A stretch of DNA of 25,387 nucleotides from Betaproteobacteria bacterium (lineage in GTDB: Bacteria; Pseudomonadota; Gammaproteobacteria; Burkholderiales; Burkholderiaceae): positions 1 to 25,387 of the forward strand of contig RFXC01000035.1 in NCBI GenBank assembly GCA_009921765.1, given 5' to 3'. The notes beneath the pieces are model-generated. The model was given only the letters and a program-made list of their open reading frames with translations, ran no database searches and had not been told where the DNA came from. The stretch's first letter is position 1, and every line of letters starts with the position of its first letter. Made by a program: the position numbers and the translations under genes. Of this stretch, positions 8,669 through 16,860 are shown piece after piece.

Positions 8669-8887
8669 ATGGCCAAGGAAGATGTCATTCAGATGCAGGG
8701 GGAGGTGGTCGAGAACCTGCCCAACGCGACCTTTCGGGTCAAGCTCGAAAACGGTCACGTGGTGCTCGGCCATATCTCCGGAAAGATGCGGATGCACTAT
8801 ATCCGTATCCTTCCGGGCGACAAGGTGACGGTTGAACTCACACCCTATGACCTGTCGCGAGCCCGCATCGTATTCCGCGCCAAATGA
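8669..8887 (+). CDS. infA: Translation initiation factor IF-1
   Basis: 72 residues, exactly the family length, a single OB-fold protein that occupies the ribosomal A site during initiation. [30 protein letters not shown] and [27 protein letters not shown] (in part) identify it. The ATG at 8669 is chosen over an in-frame TTG at 8666, because family members start MAKED. GAGGG at 8661-8665 is a close-spaced ribosome binding site. Its TGA overlaps the ATG of the rpmJ remnant. Betaproteobacteria commonly have infA embedded here between secY and rpmJ. Confidence 0.96.
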   Translation: MAKEDVIQMQGEVVENLPNATFRVKLENGHVVLGHISGKMRMHYIRILPGDKVTVELTPYDLSRARIVFRAK

Positions 8888-8955
8888 CATGGCCCCACGG
8901 CGGCGTCGTTCGCGTGATCTGCAGCGATCCGCGTCATAAGCAACGTCAGGGTTGA
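8884..8955 (+). pseudogene. rpmJ: 50S ribosomal protein L36, truncated remnant (N-terminal half missing)
   Basis: Between infA and rpsM, where rpmJ is expected, bases 8905-8955 encode [16 protein letters not shown] and stop, the C-terminal half of L36. The normal first 20 or so residues, including the CRNCK pair that forms half of the zinc site, are absent in all frames because infA ends immediately upstream. An ATG at 8884 overlapping the infA stop gives a 23-residue frame starting MTWPHG, but only one Cys and one His of the zinc-binding set remain. About 42-45 bases seem to be missing. It could be a real gene loss with a paralogue elsewhere, or an assembly deletion. Confidence 0.75.
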
Positions 8956-8968
8956 GAGGAAACATCCC

Positions 8969-9334
8969 ATGGCACGTATTGCGGGTATCAACATTCCCGA
9001 CCGTCAGCACACTGAAATCGGTCTGACGGCCATCTATGGCATCGGTCGCACCCGTGCTCGCCAGATTTGCGAGGCGGCAAACATCCCCTTCAGCAAGCGC
9101 GTCAAAGATCTGAACGACGCCGAGCTTGAGCGGATTCGCGAACAGATCGGACGGTTGACGATCGAGGGCGATCTGCGCCGAGAGATCTCCATGTCGATCA
9201 AGCGGCTGATGGACCTCGGCTGCTATCGCGGTGTTCGGCATCGTCGCGGTCTGCCGGTGCGCGGTCAGCGCACGCGAACCAATGCGCGCACGCGCAAAGG
9301 CCCGCGCAAGGCCGGCGTCGCGCTCAAGAAATAA
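8969..9334 (+). CDS. rpsM: 30S ribosomal protein S13
   Basis: 121 residues (E. coli 118). S13 in the small-subunit head contacts P-site tRNA through its C-terminal tail and pairs with S19. The start [30 protein letters not shown] (in part), the block [28 protein letters not shown] (in part) and a basic tail ending in KK are diagnostic. GAGAGGAAACATCCC is the ribosome binding site. It opens the alpha operon, 13 bases after the rpmJ remnant. Confidence 0.98.
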   Translation: MARIAGINIPDRQHTEIGLTAIYGIGRTRARQICEAANIPFSKRVKDLNDAELERIREQIGRLTIEGDLRREISMSIKRLMDLGCYRGVRHRRGLPVRGQRTRTNARTRKGPRKAGVALKK

Positions 9335-9364
9335 GCCCTGCCCGCTAACGGAGTTCAATCACTC

Positions 9365-9781
9365 ATGGCAACCAAGACCCAGTCGGCCGCTCAGTCGGCC
9401 GCCGCATCGCGTAACCGGAAGAAGGCGAAGAAGAACGTCTCTGACGGTATTGCCCACGTGCATGCCTCGTTCAACAACACGATCATCACCATCACTGACC
9501 GGCAAGGCAATGCGCTTGCCTGGGCGTCCTCGGGCGGTGCGGGCTTCAAAGGCTCCCGCAAGTCCACGCCGTTTGCTGCGCAGGTAGCAGCCGAGGCGGC
9601 CGGGCGCGCGGCGCAAGAATGCGGCATCAAGAATCTCGAGGTCGAGATTCGAGGCCCGGGTCCCGGGCGGGAGTCCTCGGTGCGGGCGCTGAACGCGCTG
9701 GGCATCAAGATCCTGCAAATTCAGGATGTCACGCCCATCCCCCACAACGGGTGCCGTCCGCCCAAGCGCCGCCGGATCTGA
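9365..9781 (+). CDS. rpsK: 30S ribosomal protein S11
   Basis: 138 residues (E. coli 129), the extra length being a Gln/Ala/Ser-rich N-terminus. S11 lies on the platform near the Shine-Dalgarno helix. Diagnostic blocks are [58 protein letters not shown] and the C-terminal [17 protein letters not shown]. The ATG at 9365 follows a weak CGGAGTTCAATCACTC site. A 244-base spacer before rpsD follows it. Confidence 0.98.
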   Translation: MATKTQSAAQSAAASRNRKKAKKNVSDGIAHVHASFNNTIITITDRQGNALAWASSGGAGFKGSRKSTPFAAQVAAEAAGRAAQECGIKNLEVEIRGPGPGRESSVRALNALGIKILQIQDVTPIPHNGCRPPKRRRI

Positions 9782-10025
9782 GCTTCGATCAGGAACTGTT
9801 TCAGGGGCGAAGCCTCGCGTCGCAGACAGGCGACGCGGCGGCTCGGACGTCCCGGGCAAACCGCAAGGAATGCCCAAGCCCACAGGCTCCGGCCATTGGT
9901 CGGTGCTCCCAGGCAGTCTGAGTCGTCAAGACCACCGTTCGCCACCCGTGAGGCCGTTTTATGCGGCCGGGTCGCCGAAGGCGAACTGACCGCGAAGTAA
10001 TTCGCGCAACAGAAGGGAAACCATC
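9782..10025 (+). promoter_or_regulatory. Structured 244-base spacer upstream of rpsD, candidate leader RNA
   Basis: No protein is evident here, but the plus strand can form four perfect hairpins: CGCGTCGC/GCGACGCG with a 6-base loop (9816-9837); GGCCG/CGGCC with loop TTTTATG (9952-9968); TCGCC/GGCGA with loop GAA (9972-9984); and CGCGAA/TTCGCG capped by the GNRA-type tetraloop GTAA (9991-10006), which ends about 20 bases before the rpsD GTG. S4 autoregulates its own synthesis in several bacteria, so an RNA regulatory role is plausible. No T-tract terminator is present. Confidence 0.4.
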
Positions 10026-10649
10026 GTGGCACGTTATACCGGACCCAAGGCCAAACTGGCCCGCCGTGAAGGCACGGATCTGTTTCTGAAGAGCGCCCGT
10101 CGAGGCCTCGATTCAAAATGCAAACTCGACAGCAAGCCGGGCCAGCATGGCCGCATTTCGGGTGCCCGCACCTCCGATTACGGCAAGCAGCTGCGAGAAA
10201 AGCAGAAGGTCAAGCGCATTTATGGCGTTCTCGAGCGTCAATTTCGGCGCTACTACGCAGAGGCCGTGCGTCGTCGTGGCAACACCGGCGAAAATCTTTT
10301 GAAACTTCTTGAAAGCCGGCTCGACAACGTTGTGTATCGGATGGGCTTTGGTTCTACTCGTGCCGAGGCGCGTCAGCTGGTAGGTCACAAGGCGCTAACG
10401 GTCAACGGAAAGCCCGTCAACATCCCGTCCATGCTTGTTCAGCCCAATGACGTGATCGCTGTTCGCGAAAAGTCTCGCGCGCAGGCCCGTATCGTTGACT
10501 CGCTCAACCTCGCCGATCAACACGGTTTTCCCTCCTGGGTGTCGGTCGACAAGACCAAGATGGAAGGTGTGTTCAAGTCGACGCCCGATCGGGCGGACCT
10601 GGCCGGTGACATCAACGAAAGCCTGATCGTCGAGTTGTACTCGCGCTAA
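10026..10649 (+). CDS. rpsD: 30S ribosomal protein S4 (zinc-free form)
   Basis: 207 residues (E. coli 206). S4 nucleates assembly of the small-subunit body. The GTG at 10026 gives [20 protein letters not shown]; an AGAAGGGAAACC ribosome binding site lies upstream. The N-terminal zinc cysteines of some S4 proteins are missing, leaving a single Cys in [14 protein letters not shown], as in related bacteria. The S4 RNA-binding domain covers about residues 95-160 ([30 protein letters not shown]). The C-terminus ends in [11 protein letters not shown]. Fourteen bases separate it from rpoA. Confidence 0.97.
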   Translation: MARYTGPKAKLARREGTDLFLKSARRGLDSKCKLDSKPGQHGRISGARTSDYGKQLREKQKVKRIYGVLERQFRRYYAEAVRRRGNTGENLLKLLESRLDNVVYRMGFGSTRAEARQLVGHKALTVNGKPVNIPSMLVQPNDVIAVREKSRAQARIVDSLNLADQHGFPSWVSVDKTKMEGVFKSTPDRADLAGDINESLIVELYSR

Positions 10650-10663
10650 TCTAAAGGATTGCC

Positions 10664-11662
10664 ATGCAGACTGCCATGCTGAAGCCGCGCATCGTCGAGG
10701 TCGAGCAACTCGGTGCCGCTCACGCCCGCGTGGTGATGGAGCCGTTCGAACGCGGCTACGGTCACACGCTGGGCAACGCGCTACGCCGTGTGTTGCTCTC
10801 CTCGATGGTTGGCTACGCACCGACCGAAGTCCAGATTTCGGGTGTGGTGCACGAATACTCCACGATCGACGGCGTTCGCGAAGACGTTGTCGACCTGCTC
10901 CTCAACCTGAAGGGTGTGGTGTTCAAGCTGCACAACCGCGACGAGGTGTTCGTCACCTTGCGCAAGGACAGCCCGGGCCCGGTCACTGCGGCCGATATCG
11001 ATCTGCCGCACGATGTCGAAATCGTCAATCCCGAGCATGTCGTGGCTACCCTCACCGAAGGGGGGAAACTCGACATGTCGATCCGGGTCGAGCGCGGCCG
11101 TGGCTATGTGCCGGGCACGTTGCGTGAACTGCACGAGACGAAAACCATCGGTCGAATCGTGCTGGATGCGTCGTTTTCCCCGGTTCGCCGTGTGAGCTAT
11201 CAGGTCGAGAGCGCGCGCGTCGAGCAGCGCACCGACCTGGACCGTCTGGTGGTTGATGTCGAAACCAACGGCGTGATTGCTCCGGAAGAAGCGGTGCGCC
11301 AGTCGGCCCGCATTCTGGTGGAGCAGCTCTCGGTGTTTGCTGCGCTCGAAGGGGGTGCCGAGCCTGGCTCGGAGACGCTGGGTGCGCTGGGTGTGGTGAC
11401 CCGGGGTGGACCGCAGATCGATCCGATATTGGTTCGCCCGGTCGATGATCTCGAACTCACGGTGCGTTCGGCCAACTGCCTCAAGGCCGAAAGCATCTTC
11501 TACATCGGTGATCTGATCCAGCGTACCGAGAACGAGCTGCTGAAGACCCCCAACCTGGGTCGGAAGTCGCTCAACGAAATCAAGGAAGTGCTCGCCTCGC
11601 GTGGACTTACGCTCGGTATGAAGCTCGAGAATTGGCCGCCTGCGGGCCTCGAGCGCCCGTAA
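10664..11662 (+). CDS. rpoA: DNA-directed RNA polymerase alpha subunit
   Basis: 332 residues, the normal length. The N-terminal domain (about 1-235) carries the dimerisation and beta/beta' contact sequences [47 protein letters not shown] and [12 protein letters not shown]. The C-terminal domain, which binds UP elements and activators, is visible at about 245-322 as [20 protein letters not shown] and [19 protein letters not shown]. Between them is a Gly/Ala-rich linker. AAAGGATTGCC is the ribosome binding site. Position between rpsD and rplQ is canonical. Confidence 0.98.
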   Translation: MQTAMLKPRIVEVEQLGAAHARVVMEPFERGYGHTLGNALRRVLLSSMVGYAPTEVQISGVVHEYSTIDGVREDVVDLLLNLKGVVFKLHNRDEVFVTLRKDSPGPVTAADIDLPHDVEIVNPEHVVATLTEGGKLDMSIRVERGRGYVPGTLRELHETKTIGRIVLDASFSPVRRVSYQVESARVEQRTDLDRLVVDVETNGVIAPEEAVRQSARILVEQLSVFAALEGGAEPGSETLGALGVVTRGGPQIDPILVRPVDDLELTVRSANCLKAESIFYIGDLIQRTENELLKTPNLGRKSLNEIKEVLASRGLTLGMKLENWPPAGLERP

Positions 11663-11690
11663 GCCTGAACGCGACCACAGGAAGCGAATC

Positions 11691-12080
11691 ATGCGTCACC
11701 GTCACGGACTAAGAAAACTCAACCGCACCAGCGCCCACCGCGAGGCGATGCTGCGCAACCTCTGCATTGCGCTTCTGCGCCATGAGATGATCAAGACAAC
11801 GCTGCCCAAGGCGAAGGAACTTCGCCGGGTCGTTGAGCCGCTCATCACGTTGGGCAAGAAGCCTTCGCTGGCGAACCGTCGCCTGGCGTTTGACCGCCTG
11901 CGTGACCGCGACATCGTGGTCAAGCTCTTCAATGAGCTCGGACCGCGCTACGCGCAGCGCAATGGTGGCTACACCAGCATCCTCAAGTTCGGCTACCGGG
12001 TGGGCGACAATGCGCCAATGGCGCTGGTGAGGCTCATGGACCGCAGCGAGGACGCGGCAACCGCTCCTGCGGCCAGCTGA
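11691..12080 (+). CDS. rplQ: 50S ribosomal protein L17
   Basis: 129 residues (E. coli 127). L17 lies near the exit tunnel rim. [24 protein letters not shown] at the start, then [14 protein letters not shown] and [30 protein letters not shown] (in part), match the family; the last residues are Ala-rich. ACAGGAAGCGAATC is the ribosome binding site. It is the last gene of the alpha operon. The 23 bases that follow contain only a weak GCCGC/GCGGC hairpin without a T tract, so transcription may continue into the ABC transporter. Confidence 0.98.
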   Translation: MRHRHGLRKLNRTSAHREAMLRNLCIALLRHEMIKTTLPKAKELRRVVEPLITLGKKPSLANRRLAFDRLRDRDIVVKLFNELGPRYAQRNGGYTSILKFGYRVGDNAPMALVRLMDRSEDAATAPAAS

Positions 12081-12103
12081 TTGCCGCCTTGCGCGGCTGA
12101 TCC

Positions 12104-13015
12104 ATGAGCGCAGTGCTGAGAGCCCGCGGGCTCGTGAAGCGCTTTGGCGATCACCGCGCGGTTGATGGGCTCGATCTCGAGGTTCCGGCAGGGGTCTGTT
12201 TCGGATTGCTCGGACCGAACGGCGCGGGCAAGAGCACGACGCTGAGGATGCTGCTCGGGCTCACCCGGCCCGATGAGGGCGATATCCGTGTGCTCGGTCT
12301 CGAGGTGCCTCGGGAGGCGAGGGCGGTTCGCGAGCGGATCGGGGTGGTGCCGCAACTTGATGCGCTCGATCCCGACTTCACTGTCGCCGAAAACCTGATC
12401 GTATTCGCCCGGTACTTTGGGTCCCGCGCGCACGCTGCGCGACACGACCCTTCGGCGCTCCTTGAGTTTGCGGGGCTCGCGCACAAGCGGAATGCCCGGA
12501 TCAACGAGCTCTCGGGCGGCATGAAGCGCCGCCTCACGCTCGCACGCGCGCTGGTCAATGATCCGGAACTGCTGCTGCTGGACGAACCCACAACCGGACT
12601 CGATCCGCAGGCGCGACACCTGATCTGGGAGCGATTGCGGCAGTTGCTCGCGCGAGGCAAGTCCATCGTGGTAACGACGCATTTCATGGAAGAGGCCGAG
12701 CGGCTTTGTGACCAGATTGCGATCATCGATCACGGCCGCTGTATTGCGATCGACTCGCCTGCAGGCCTCATTGCCACCCATATCGAGCCGGTTGTGCTTG
12801 AGATCATGCCGGGGCGCCCCGGCGCAGCGTTGCCGCCAATCGAGCCGCGCGGTGCAGAGCGCATCGAGCGGATCGGTGAGACGCTCTACCTCTATACCGC
12901 GGATCCGTTGCGTGCCGCCATGCTTTCCGCCCTTGGCGATCTGCGGGTGCTGCGCCGCGCAGCCAACCTTGAGGATGTGTTTCTCAAGCTCACTGGGCGC
13001 GATCTTCGTGATTGA
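12104..13015 (+). CDS. NodI-like ABC transporter ATP-binding protein
   Basis: 303 residues. The ATPase half has Walker [10 protein letters not shown] at 37-45, Q-loop VVPQLDALD at about 81-89, signature LSGGM at 136-140, Walker B LLLLDEP at about 156-162 and the switch His in [11 protein letters not shown] near 193. The C-terminal 90 residues resemble the NodI/DrrA extension ([17 protein letters not shown]). Partner of the membrane protein encoded immediately downstream, with which it overlaps by 8 bases. The family exports drugs, lipids or, in rhizobia, lipochitin oligosaccharides; the substrate here is unknown. No strong ribosome binding site precedes the ATG at 12104. It follows rplQ at 23 bases. 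Confidence 0.93.
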   Translation: MSAVLRARGLVKRFGDHRAVDGLDLEVPAGVCFGLLGPNGAGKSTTLRMLLGLTRPDEGDIRVLGLEVPREARAVRERIGVVPQLDALDPDFTVAENLIVFARYFGSRAHAARHDPSALLEFAGLAHKRNARINELSGGMKRRLTLARALVNDPELLLLDEPTTGLDPQARHLIWERLRQLLARGKSIVVTTHFMEEAERLCDQIAIIDHGRCIAIDSPAGLIATHIEPVVLEIMPGRPGAALPPIEPRGAERIERIGETLYLYTADPLRAAMLSALGDLRVLRRAANLEDVFLKLTGRDLRD

Positions 13016-13775
13016 TCCGGCCCGTGTACTGGCGGTGTACCGTCGCAACCTGCTCGTCTGGCGAAAGCTCGCGCCAGCCAGCCTGGTGGGCAATGTTGCC
13101 GAACCGCTGATCACGCTGCTTGCCTTTGGCTATGGGCTCGGTGCTTTCTTGGGCGAGGTTGATGGCGTCCGATACATCGTATTTCTCGCAGCCGGTGCAA
13201 TCTGCATGAGCACCACGATGGCGGCGAGCTTTGAGTCGCTTTATTCGGCGTTTTCCAGAATGCAGGTGCAGCGCACCTGGGACTCGCTCATGAATGCGCC
13301 GGTGGAGCTCGACGATATCCTGGTGGCAGAGTGGCTGTGGGCGGCGAGCAAGGCAACGCTTTCCGGCGTGGCGATCGTGGTGGTGGCGTTTGCGCTTGGC
13401 GTGACGAGGGCGCCAACGCTGCTGGCCGTGCTGCCGGTAATCCTGCTCACGGGGCTGTGTTTCGCTGCGATCGGGCTGGTGTTCAATGCGCTCGCGCGAG
13501 GCTATGATTTTTTCACCTTCTACTTCACGCTCTGCCTGACACCGATGATCTTCATTTCGGGGGTGTACTACCCCACGCATGCGTTGCCTCCGTGGCTGGA
13601 GGCCGTGTCGGGTGTGCTGCCGCTCGCGTCCGCGGTGAATCTCGTCCGACCGCTCGTGATTGGCGAGTGGCCCGCGGCGGTGGTGGGCCCACTCGCGCTC
13701 CTCATAGGCTGGACGCTGGCCGCGTTCACGCTTGCCCGATGGCTCACCCGGCGGCGCTTTCGACACACCCTATGA
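13008..13775 (+). CDS. NodJ-like ABC-2 type transporter permease
   Basis: 255 residues with about six hydrophobic segments, matching the NodJ/ABC-2 permease length. The start is GTG at 13008 ([20 protein letters not shown]), overlapping the ATPase stop codon, so the two are probably translationally coupled. Typical sequence includes [35 protein letters not shown], the cytoplasmic loop [19 protein letters not shown] and [17 protein letters not shown], which corresponds to a signature region of ABC-2 permeases. It ends in a basic tail. The stop overlaps the cutA ATG by 4 bases. Together with the ATPase it forms an export complex in the inner membrane (family knowledge); the substrate is not deducible. 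Confidence 0.92.
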   Translation: MIDPARVLAVYRRNLLVWRKLAPASLVGNVAEPLITLLAFGYGLGAFLGEVDGVRYIVFLAAGAICMSTTMAASFESLYSAFSRMQVQRTWDSLMNAPVELDDILVAEWLWAASKATLSGVAIVVVAFALGVTRAPTLLAVLPVILLTGLCFAAIGLVFNALARGYDFFTFYFTLCLTPMIFISGVYYPTHALPPWLEAVSGVLPLASAVNLVRPLVIGEWPAAVVGPLALLIGWTLAAFTLARWLTRRRFRHTL

Positions 13776-14146
13776 GCGCGCCCCGCGACACGCCAACGCC
13801 GGTTGAGATCGAGCCCCCCGACAGCGTGGTGCTCGCGATCAGCAATGCACCAGACGCCGATACCGCGCAGACGATTGCCCGCGCCCTGGTCACCGAGCGC
13901 CTTGCGGCTTGCGTGAACGTGCTTGCGCCCTGCGTGTCGATTTATCGCTGGCAGGGCGAAATCGAAGAGGCATCCGAGGTGCCCATGCTGATCAAGACCA
14001 CGCGTCGTCGCTGGGTCGCGCTCGAGGCGCGGCTGCGCGAGCTTCACCCTTACGAGGTGCCAGAGCTGATCGCGCTTTCGCCCGCCGCGGTGTCGCCGGC
14101 CTACGCGAGCTGGGTGCTGGCGCAGACCCGGCGCAGCCCCCGGTAA
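13772..14146 (+). CDS. cutA: Divalent-cation tolerance protein CutA
   Basis: 124 residues. CutA is a small trimeric protein historically linked to copper tolerance; its exact role is unclear. The family signature is readable: ISNAPDADTAQTIARALVTERLAACVNVL, then SIYRWQGEIEEASEVPMLIKTT and LHPYEVPELIAL (each in part). The ATG at 13772 sits in an ATGA overlap with the upstream permease. An open frame extends upstream of it, but without family similarity. It ends 30 bases before the convergent hemB. Confidence 0.93.
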   Translation: MSAPRDTPTPVEIEPPDSVVLAISNAPDADTAQTIARALVTERLAACVNVLAPCVSIYRWQGEIEEASEVPMLIKTTRRRWVALEARLRELHPYEVPELIALSPAAVSPAYASWVLAQTRRSPR

Positions 14147-14153
14147 GGGGGGC
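14136..14153. terminator. Hairpin at the convergent cutA/hemB 3' ends
   Basis: A perfect 6-bp stem GCCCCC/GGGGGC with loop GGTAAG spans the cutA stop codon. The following GAATTTGCG has only three T's, so on the plus strand it is at best a weak intrinsic terminator. Being symmetric, it could act on both converging transcripts. Activity is not established. Confidence 0.3.
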
Positions 14154-14176
14154 GAATTTGCGTCAGCGAATTGACT

Positions 14177-15223
<1,047 letters not shown>

Positions 15224-15230
15224 CTAATCT

Positions 15231-15258
15231 TTGACCCGGTTTGTCCACGACGTATCAT
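15231..15258 (+). promoter_or_regulatory. Near-consensus sigma70 promoter of the hemB-engB small RNA
   Basis: TTGACC (15231-15236, 5/6) and TATCAT (15253-15258, 5/6) are separated by 16 bases. This is the best plus-strand sigma70 match I noticed in the window. It does not face any protein gene: the next plus-strand gene is almost 1 kb away and an intrinsic terminator lies 75 bases downstream. It overlaps the upstream region of hemB on the other strand. Confidence 0.7.
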
Positions 15259-15264
15259 GAACAA

Positions 15265-15365
15265 CAGATGATTTTGGTCATCTCCCGCTTCTCCTCCCTG
15301 AGCGGGCGCCCTCCGGCTCGGAAGGCATTCGTCCCCGAACGTTCAGGCGTTCGGGGCTTTTTTTT
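15265..15365 (+). ncRNA. Candidate small regulatory RNA between hemB and engB
   Basis: A self-contained transcription unit of about 100 bases lies between a strong promoter (15231-15258) and an intrinsic terminator (15333-15365), antisense to both neighbours and with no long reading frame. The 5' part folds as AGATGA-TTTTGG-TCATCT (15266-15283). Directly after it comes CCCGCT/AGCGGG (15284-15306), whose 11-base loop TCTCCTCCCTG is complementary to Shine-Dalgarno sequences. A third, imperfect stem CCTCC/GGAAGG follows near 15310-15326. The layout resembles Hfq-dependent base-pairing RNAs. It converges on engB as Spot 42 does in E. coli and ErsA in Pseudomonas, though I see no clear sequence similarity to either. 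The transcription start is estimated at 15264-15267. Confidence 0.72.
15333..15365 (+). terminator. Intrinsic terminator of the small RNA
   Basis: A perfect 9-bp stem CCCCGAACG/CGTTCGGGG with loop TTCAGG (15333-15356) is followed by C and eight T's (15358-15365). The T tract exists only on the plus strand, so it terminates plus-strand transcription although both neighbouring genes, hemB and engB, are on the minus strand. This is the strongest intrinsic terminator I found in the window. Confidence 0.88.
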
Positions 15366-15385
15366 GCCTCCGCTCTGGGTGCGCC

Positions 15386-16018
15386 TCAGGGTGTTGGTTC
15401 ACGCGCCTCGACAATCCAGCTTTCGAGCAACGCGCGTACCGACTCCACACCAAGGCCAGTGTTGGCCGAAAAGGCGGTCAGCGTCAAGTTGAGATGACGA
15501 ACAATGTCGTCAAGAGAATGCTTCACGCTCGCGAGCGTCCGGCTGCGCTCGGCGTTTCCCAGCTTGTCCGATTTGGTAAGCAGCACCAGGACACGCTGGT
15601 GAGGCGGGATGAAATCGAGCAACTGGCGATCGAGTGCGGTGACGCCACGCCGGCAGTCCATGACCAGTACGATGCCAGCCAGGCTTGAGCGCGCCTCGAG
15701 ATAGCGGCCAGCCAGGCGGTCCCAGCCAGCCCGGACTGCTGCGGGGGTGGCGGCGTATCCGTAACCGGGTGCGTCCACCAGATAACCGGCGGCCTCGCGA
15801 TGCTCTGGGCCCACCGCGAAAAAATTGAGCGCCTGGGTGCGGCCAGGCGTCTTGCTTGAGAATGCGAGACGCCGTCGCTGGCAGAGTGTGTTGATCGCAG
15901 AAGACTTGCCTGCGTTTGAGCGACCGACAAACACCACCTCGGGCGCGCCCGGGGGCGGGAGCTGGTCGAGACGCGCGACCGTGGTGGCAAAGCGCGCGGT
16001 GAGAAGAAGCGATGACAC
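15386..16018 (-). CDS. engB: Ribosome biogenesis GTP-binding protein EngB (YsxC/YihA)
   Basis: 210 residues. EngB is an essential TRAFAC-class GTPase assisting large-subunit assembly. GTP-binding motifs are in order: G1 GRSNAGKSS at 32-40, G2 TPGRTQ at 57-62, G3 DAPGYG at 82-87, G4 TKSDKL at 148-153 and G5 FSANTG at about 183-188. The start is GTG at 16018, since an in-frame TAG lies four codons upstream. No good Shine-Dalgarno is visible, the upstream sequence being GGCCCCTCCC. It is transcribed toward the small RNA locus and hemB. Confidence 0.96.
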   Translation of the reverse strand: MSSLLLTARFATTVARLDQLPPPGAPEVVFVGRSNAGKSSAINTLCQRRRLAFSSKTPGRTQALNFFAVGPEHREAAGYLVDAPGYGYAATPAAVRAGWDRLAGRYLEARSSLAGIVLVMDCRRGVTALDRQLLDFIPPHQRVLVLLTKSDKLGNAERSRTLASVKHSLDDIVRHLNLTLTAFSANTGLGVESVRALLESWIVEAREPTP

Positions 16019-16176
16019 GGGAGGGGCCTAGCGCGCGAGCAGGTCGCGCGGTGAAAGGGGGCCATGCGGCGGCTGGCTGCCTGCAGAGGCGCCCGCGCGA
16101 CCAGTGGGTTGGAAGACGCCATCGCCGGGCCGGCCTTGCGAGCTCGGTGGTTGGCTGTCGATCTCCAGCGGTATTG

Positions 16177-16182
16177 TACAAT
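16177..16182 (+). promoter_or_regulatory. Candidate -10 element of the cytochrome c4 gene
   Basis: TACAAT (5/6 match) sits in an AT-rich island, GTATTGTACAATTTCG, within otherwise GC-rich DNA, 34 bases before the cytochrome c4 ATG. No convincing -35 is seen at 16-18 bases; TTGGCT at 16151 is 20 bases away. The 197-base gap 16019-16215 holds the divergent engB/cytochrome c4 upstream regions and otherwise nothing recognisable. Confidence 0.4.
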
Positions 16183-16215
16183 TTCGGGTTTGTGTCTCGC
16201 CGCACCGGGTCCGCC

Positions 16216-16860
16216 ATGCTCCGTTCTGCCTCGATTGTCGCTTCTATCCTGACTGCGCTCGGCCTTGCCGTGAGTTCGACCACGCTCGCCCAGTCAGCGG
16301 GCAAACCCGACCTGAAGAAGGGCGCTGACATCGCCTCCCAGGTCTGCGCCGGCTGCCATGGTGCCGACGGTAACAGCCCCACACCCGCCAACCCGAAGCT
16401 TGCCGGCCAACATGCCGAGTATCTCGCCAAGCAGCTGGCCAACTTCAAGGCGAAGCCCGGCGCGAAAGAGCCGGAGCGCAACAACGCGATCATGGGAGCG
16501 TTCGCTGCCCAACTGTCGGCAGACGACATGCGCAATGTGTCCGCTTACTATGCCTCGCAACCTCTGGTGCCGGCTGCCGCGCGCGACAAGACCCTGGTGG
16601 AACTCGGGCGCAACATTTACCGGGGCGGCATTGCGTCGAAGGGTGTTCCGGCGTGCGCGGGCTGTCATGGTCCGAGCGGTGCTGGCCTGCCCGCGCAATA
16701 CCCCCGGCTTCAGGGCCAATATGCCGAGTACACCGAGTCCCAGCTCACAGGATTTCGGCAGGGCACGCGCGCGAACAACGCTTCCATGACCGCGATCTCG
16801 GCGCGGCTCTCCGATATCGAAATCAAAGCAGTTTCCGACTATATCGCCGGCCTCCGGTAA
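16216..16860 (+). CDS. Periplasmic dihaem cytochrome c4
   Basis: 214 residues. Cytochrome c4 is a two-domain periplasmic electron carrier that can donate electrons to terminal oxidases. The N-terminal signal peptide (hydrophobic stretch about 4-20, likely cut after TTLA near residue 25) targets it to the periplasm. Each half has one haem-binding CxxCH: CAGCH at 44-48 and CAGCH at 147-151. Likely axial Met ligands are M93 and M191. I chose the ATG at 16216 because it gives a clean signal peptide; an upstream GTG at 16192 is possible. No strong Shine-Dalgarno is visible. ResB and CcsB genes that I recall following it in relatives are absent. Confidence 0.94.
   Translation: MLRSASIVASILTALGLAVSSTTLAQSAGKPDLKKGADIASQVCAGCHGADGNSPTPANPKLAGQHAEYLAKQLANFKAKPGAKEPERNNAIMGAFAAQLSADDMRNVSAYYASQPLVPAAARDKTLVELGRNIYRGGIASKGVPACAGCHGPSGAGLPAQYPRLQGQYAEYTESQLTGFRQGTRANNASMTAISARLSDIEIKAVSDYIAGLR

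Noticed and set aside
7322..9358. Very long open frame on the minus strand (about 678 codons) opposite secY, infA and rpsM.
   Set aside because: It is a composition shadow of GC-rich plus-strand genes: it crosses several real genes and their spacers, and its translation is His/Arg/Asp-rich without any recognisable domain.
11993..13114. Long minus-strand open frame (about 373 codons) opposite the ABC ATPase.
   Set aside because: The plus strand carries a complete ABC ATPase with all motifs; the minus translation has no domain and spans gene boundaries.
15333..15365. The GC hairpin as terminator of engB on the minus strand.
   Set aside because: On the minus strand the hairpin is preceded by A's and followed by GACGAATG, with no T tract; the T tract is only on the plus strand.
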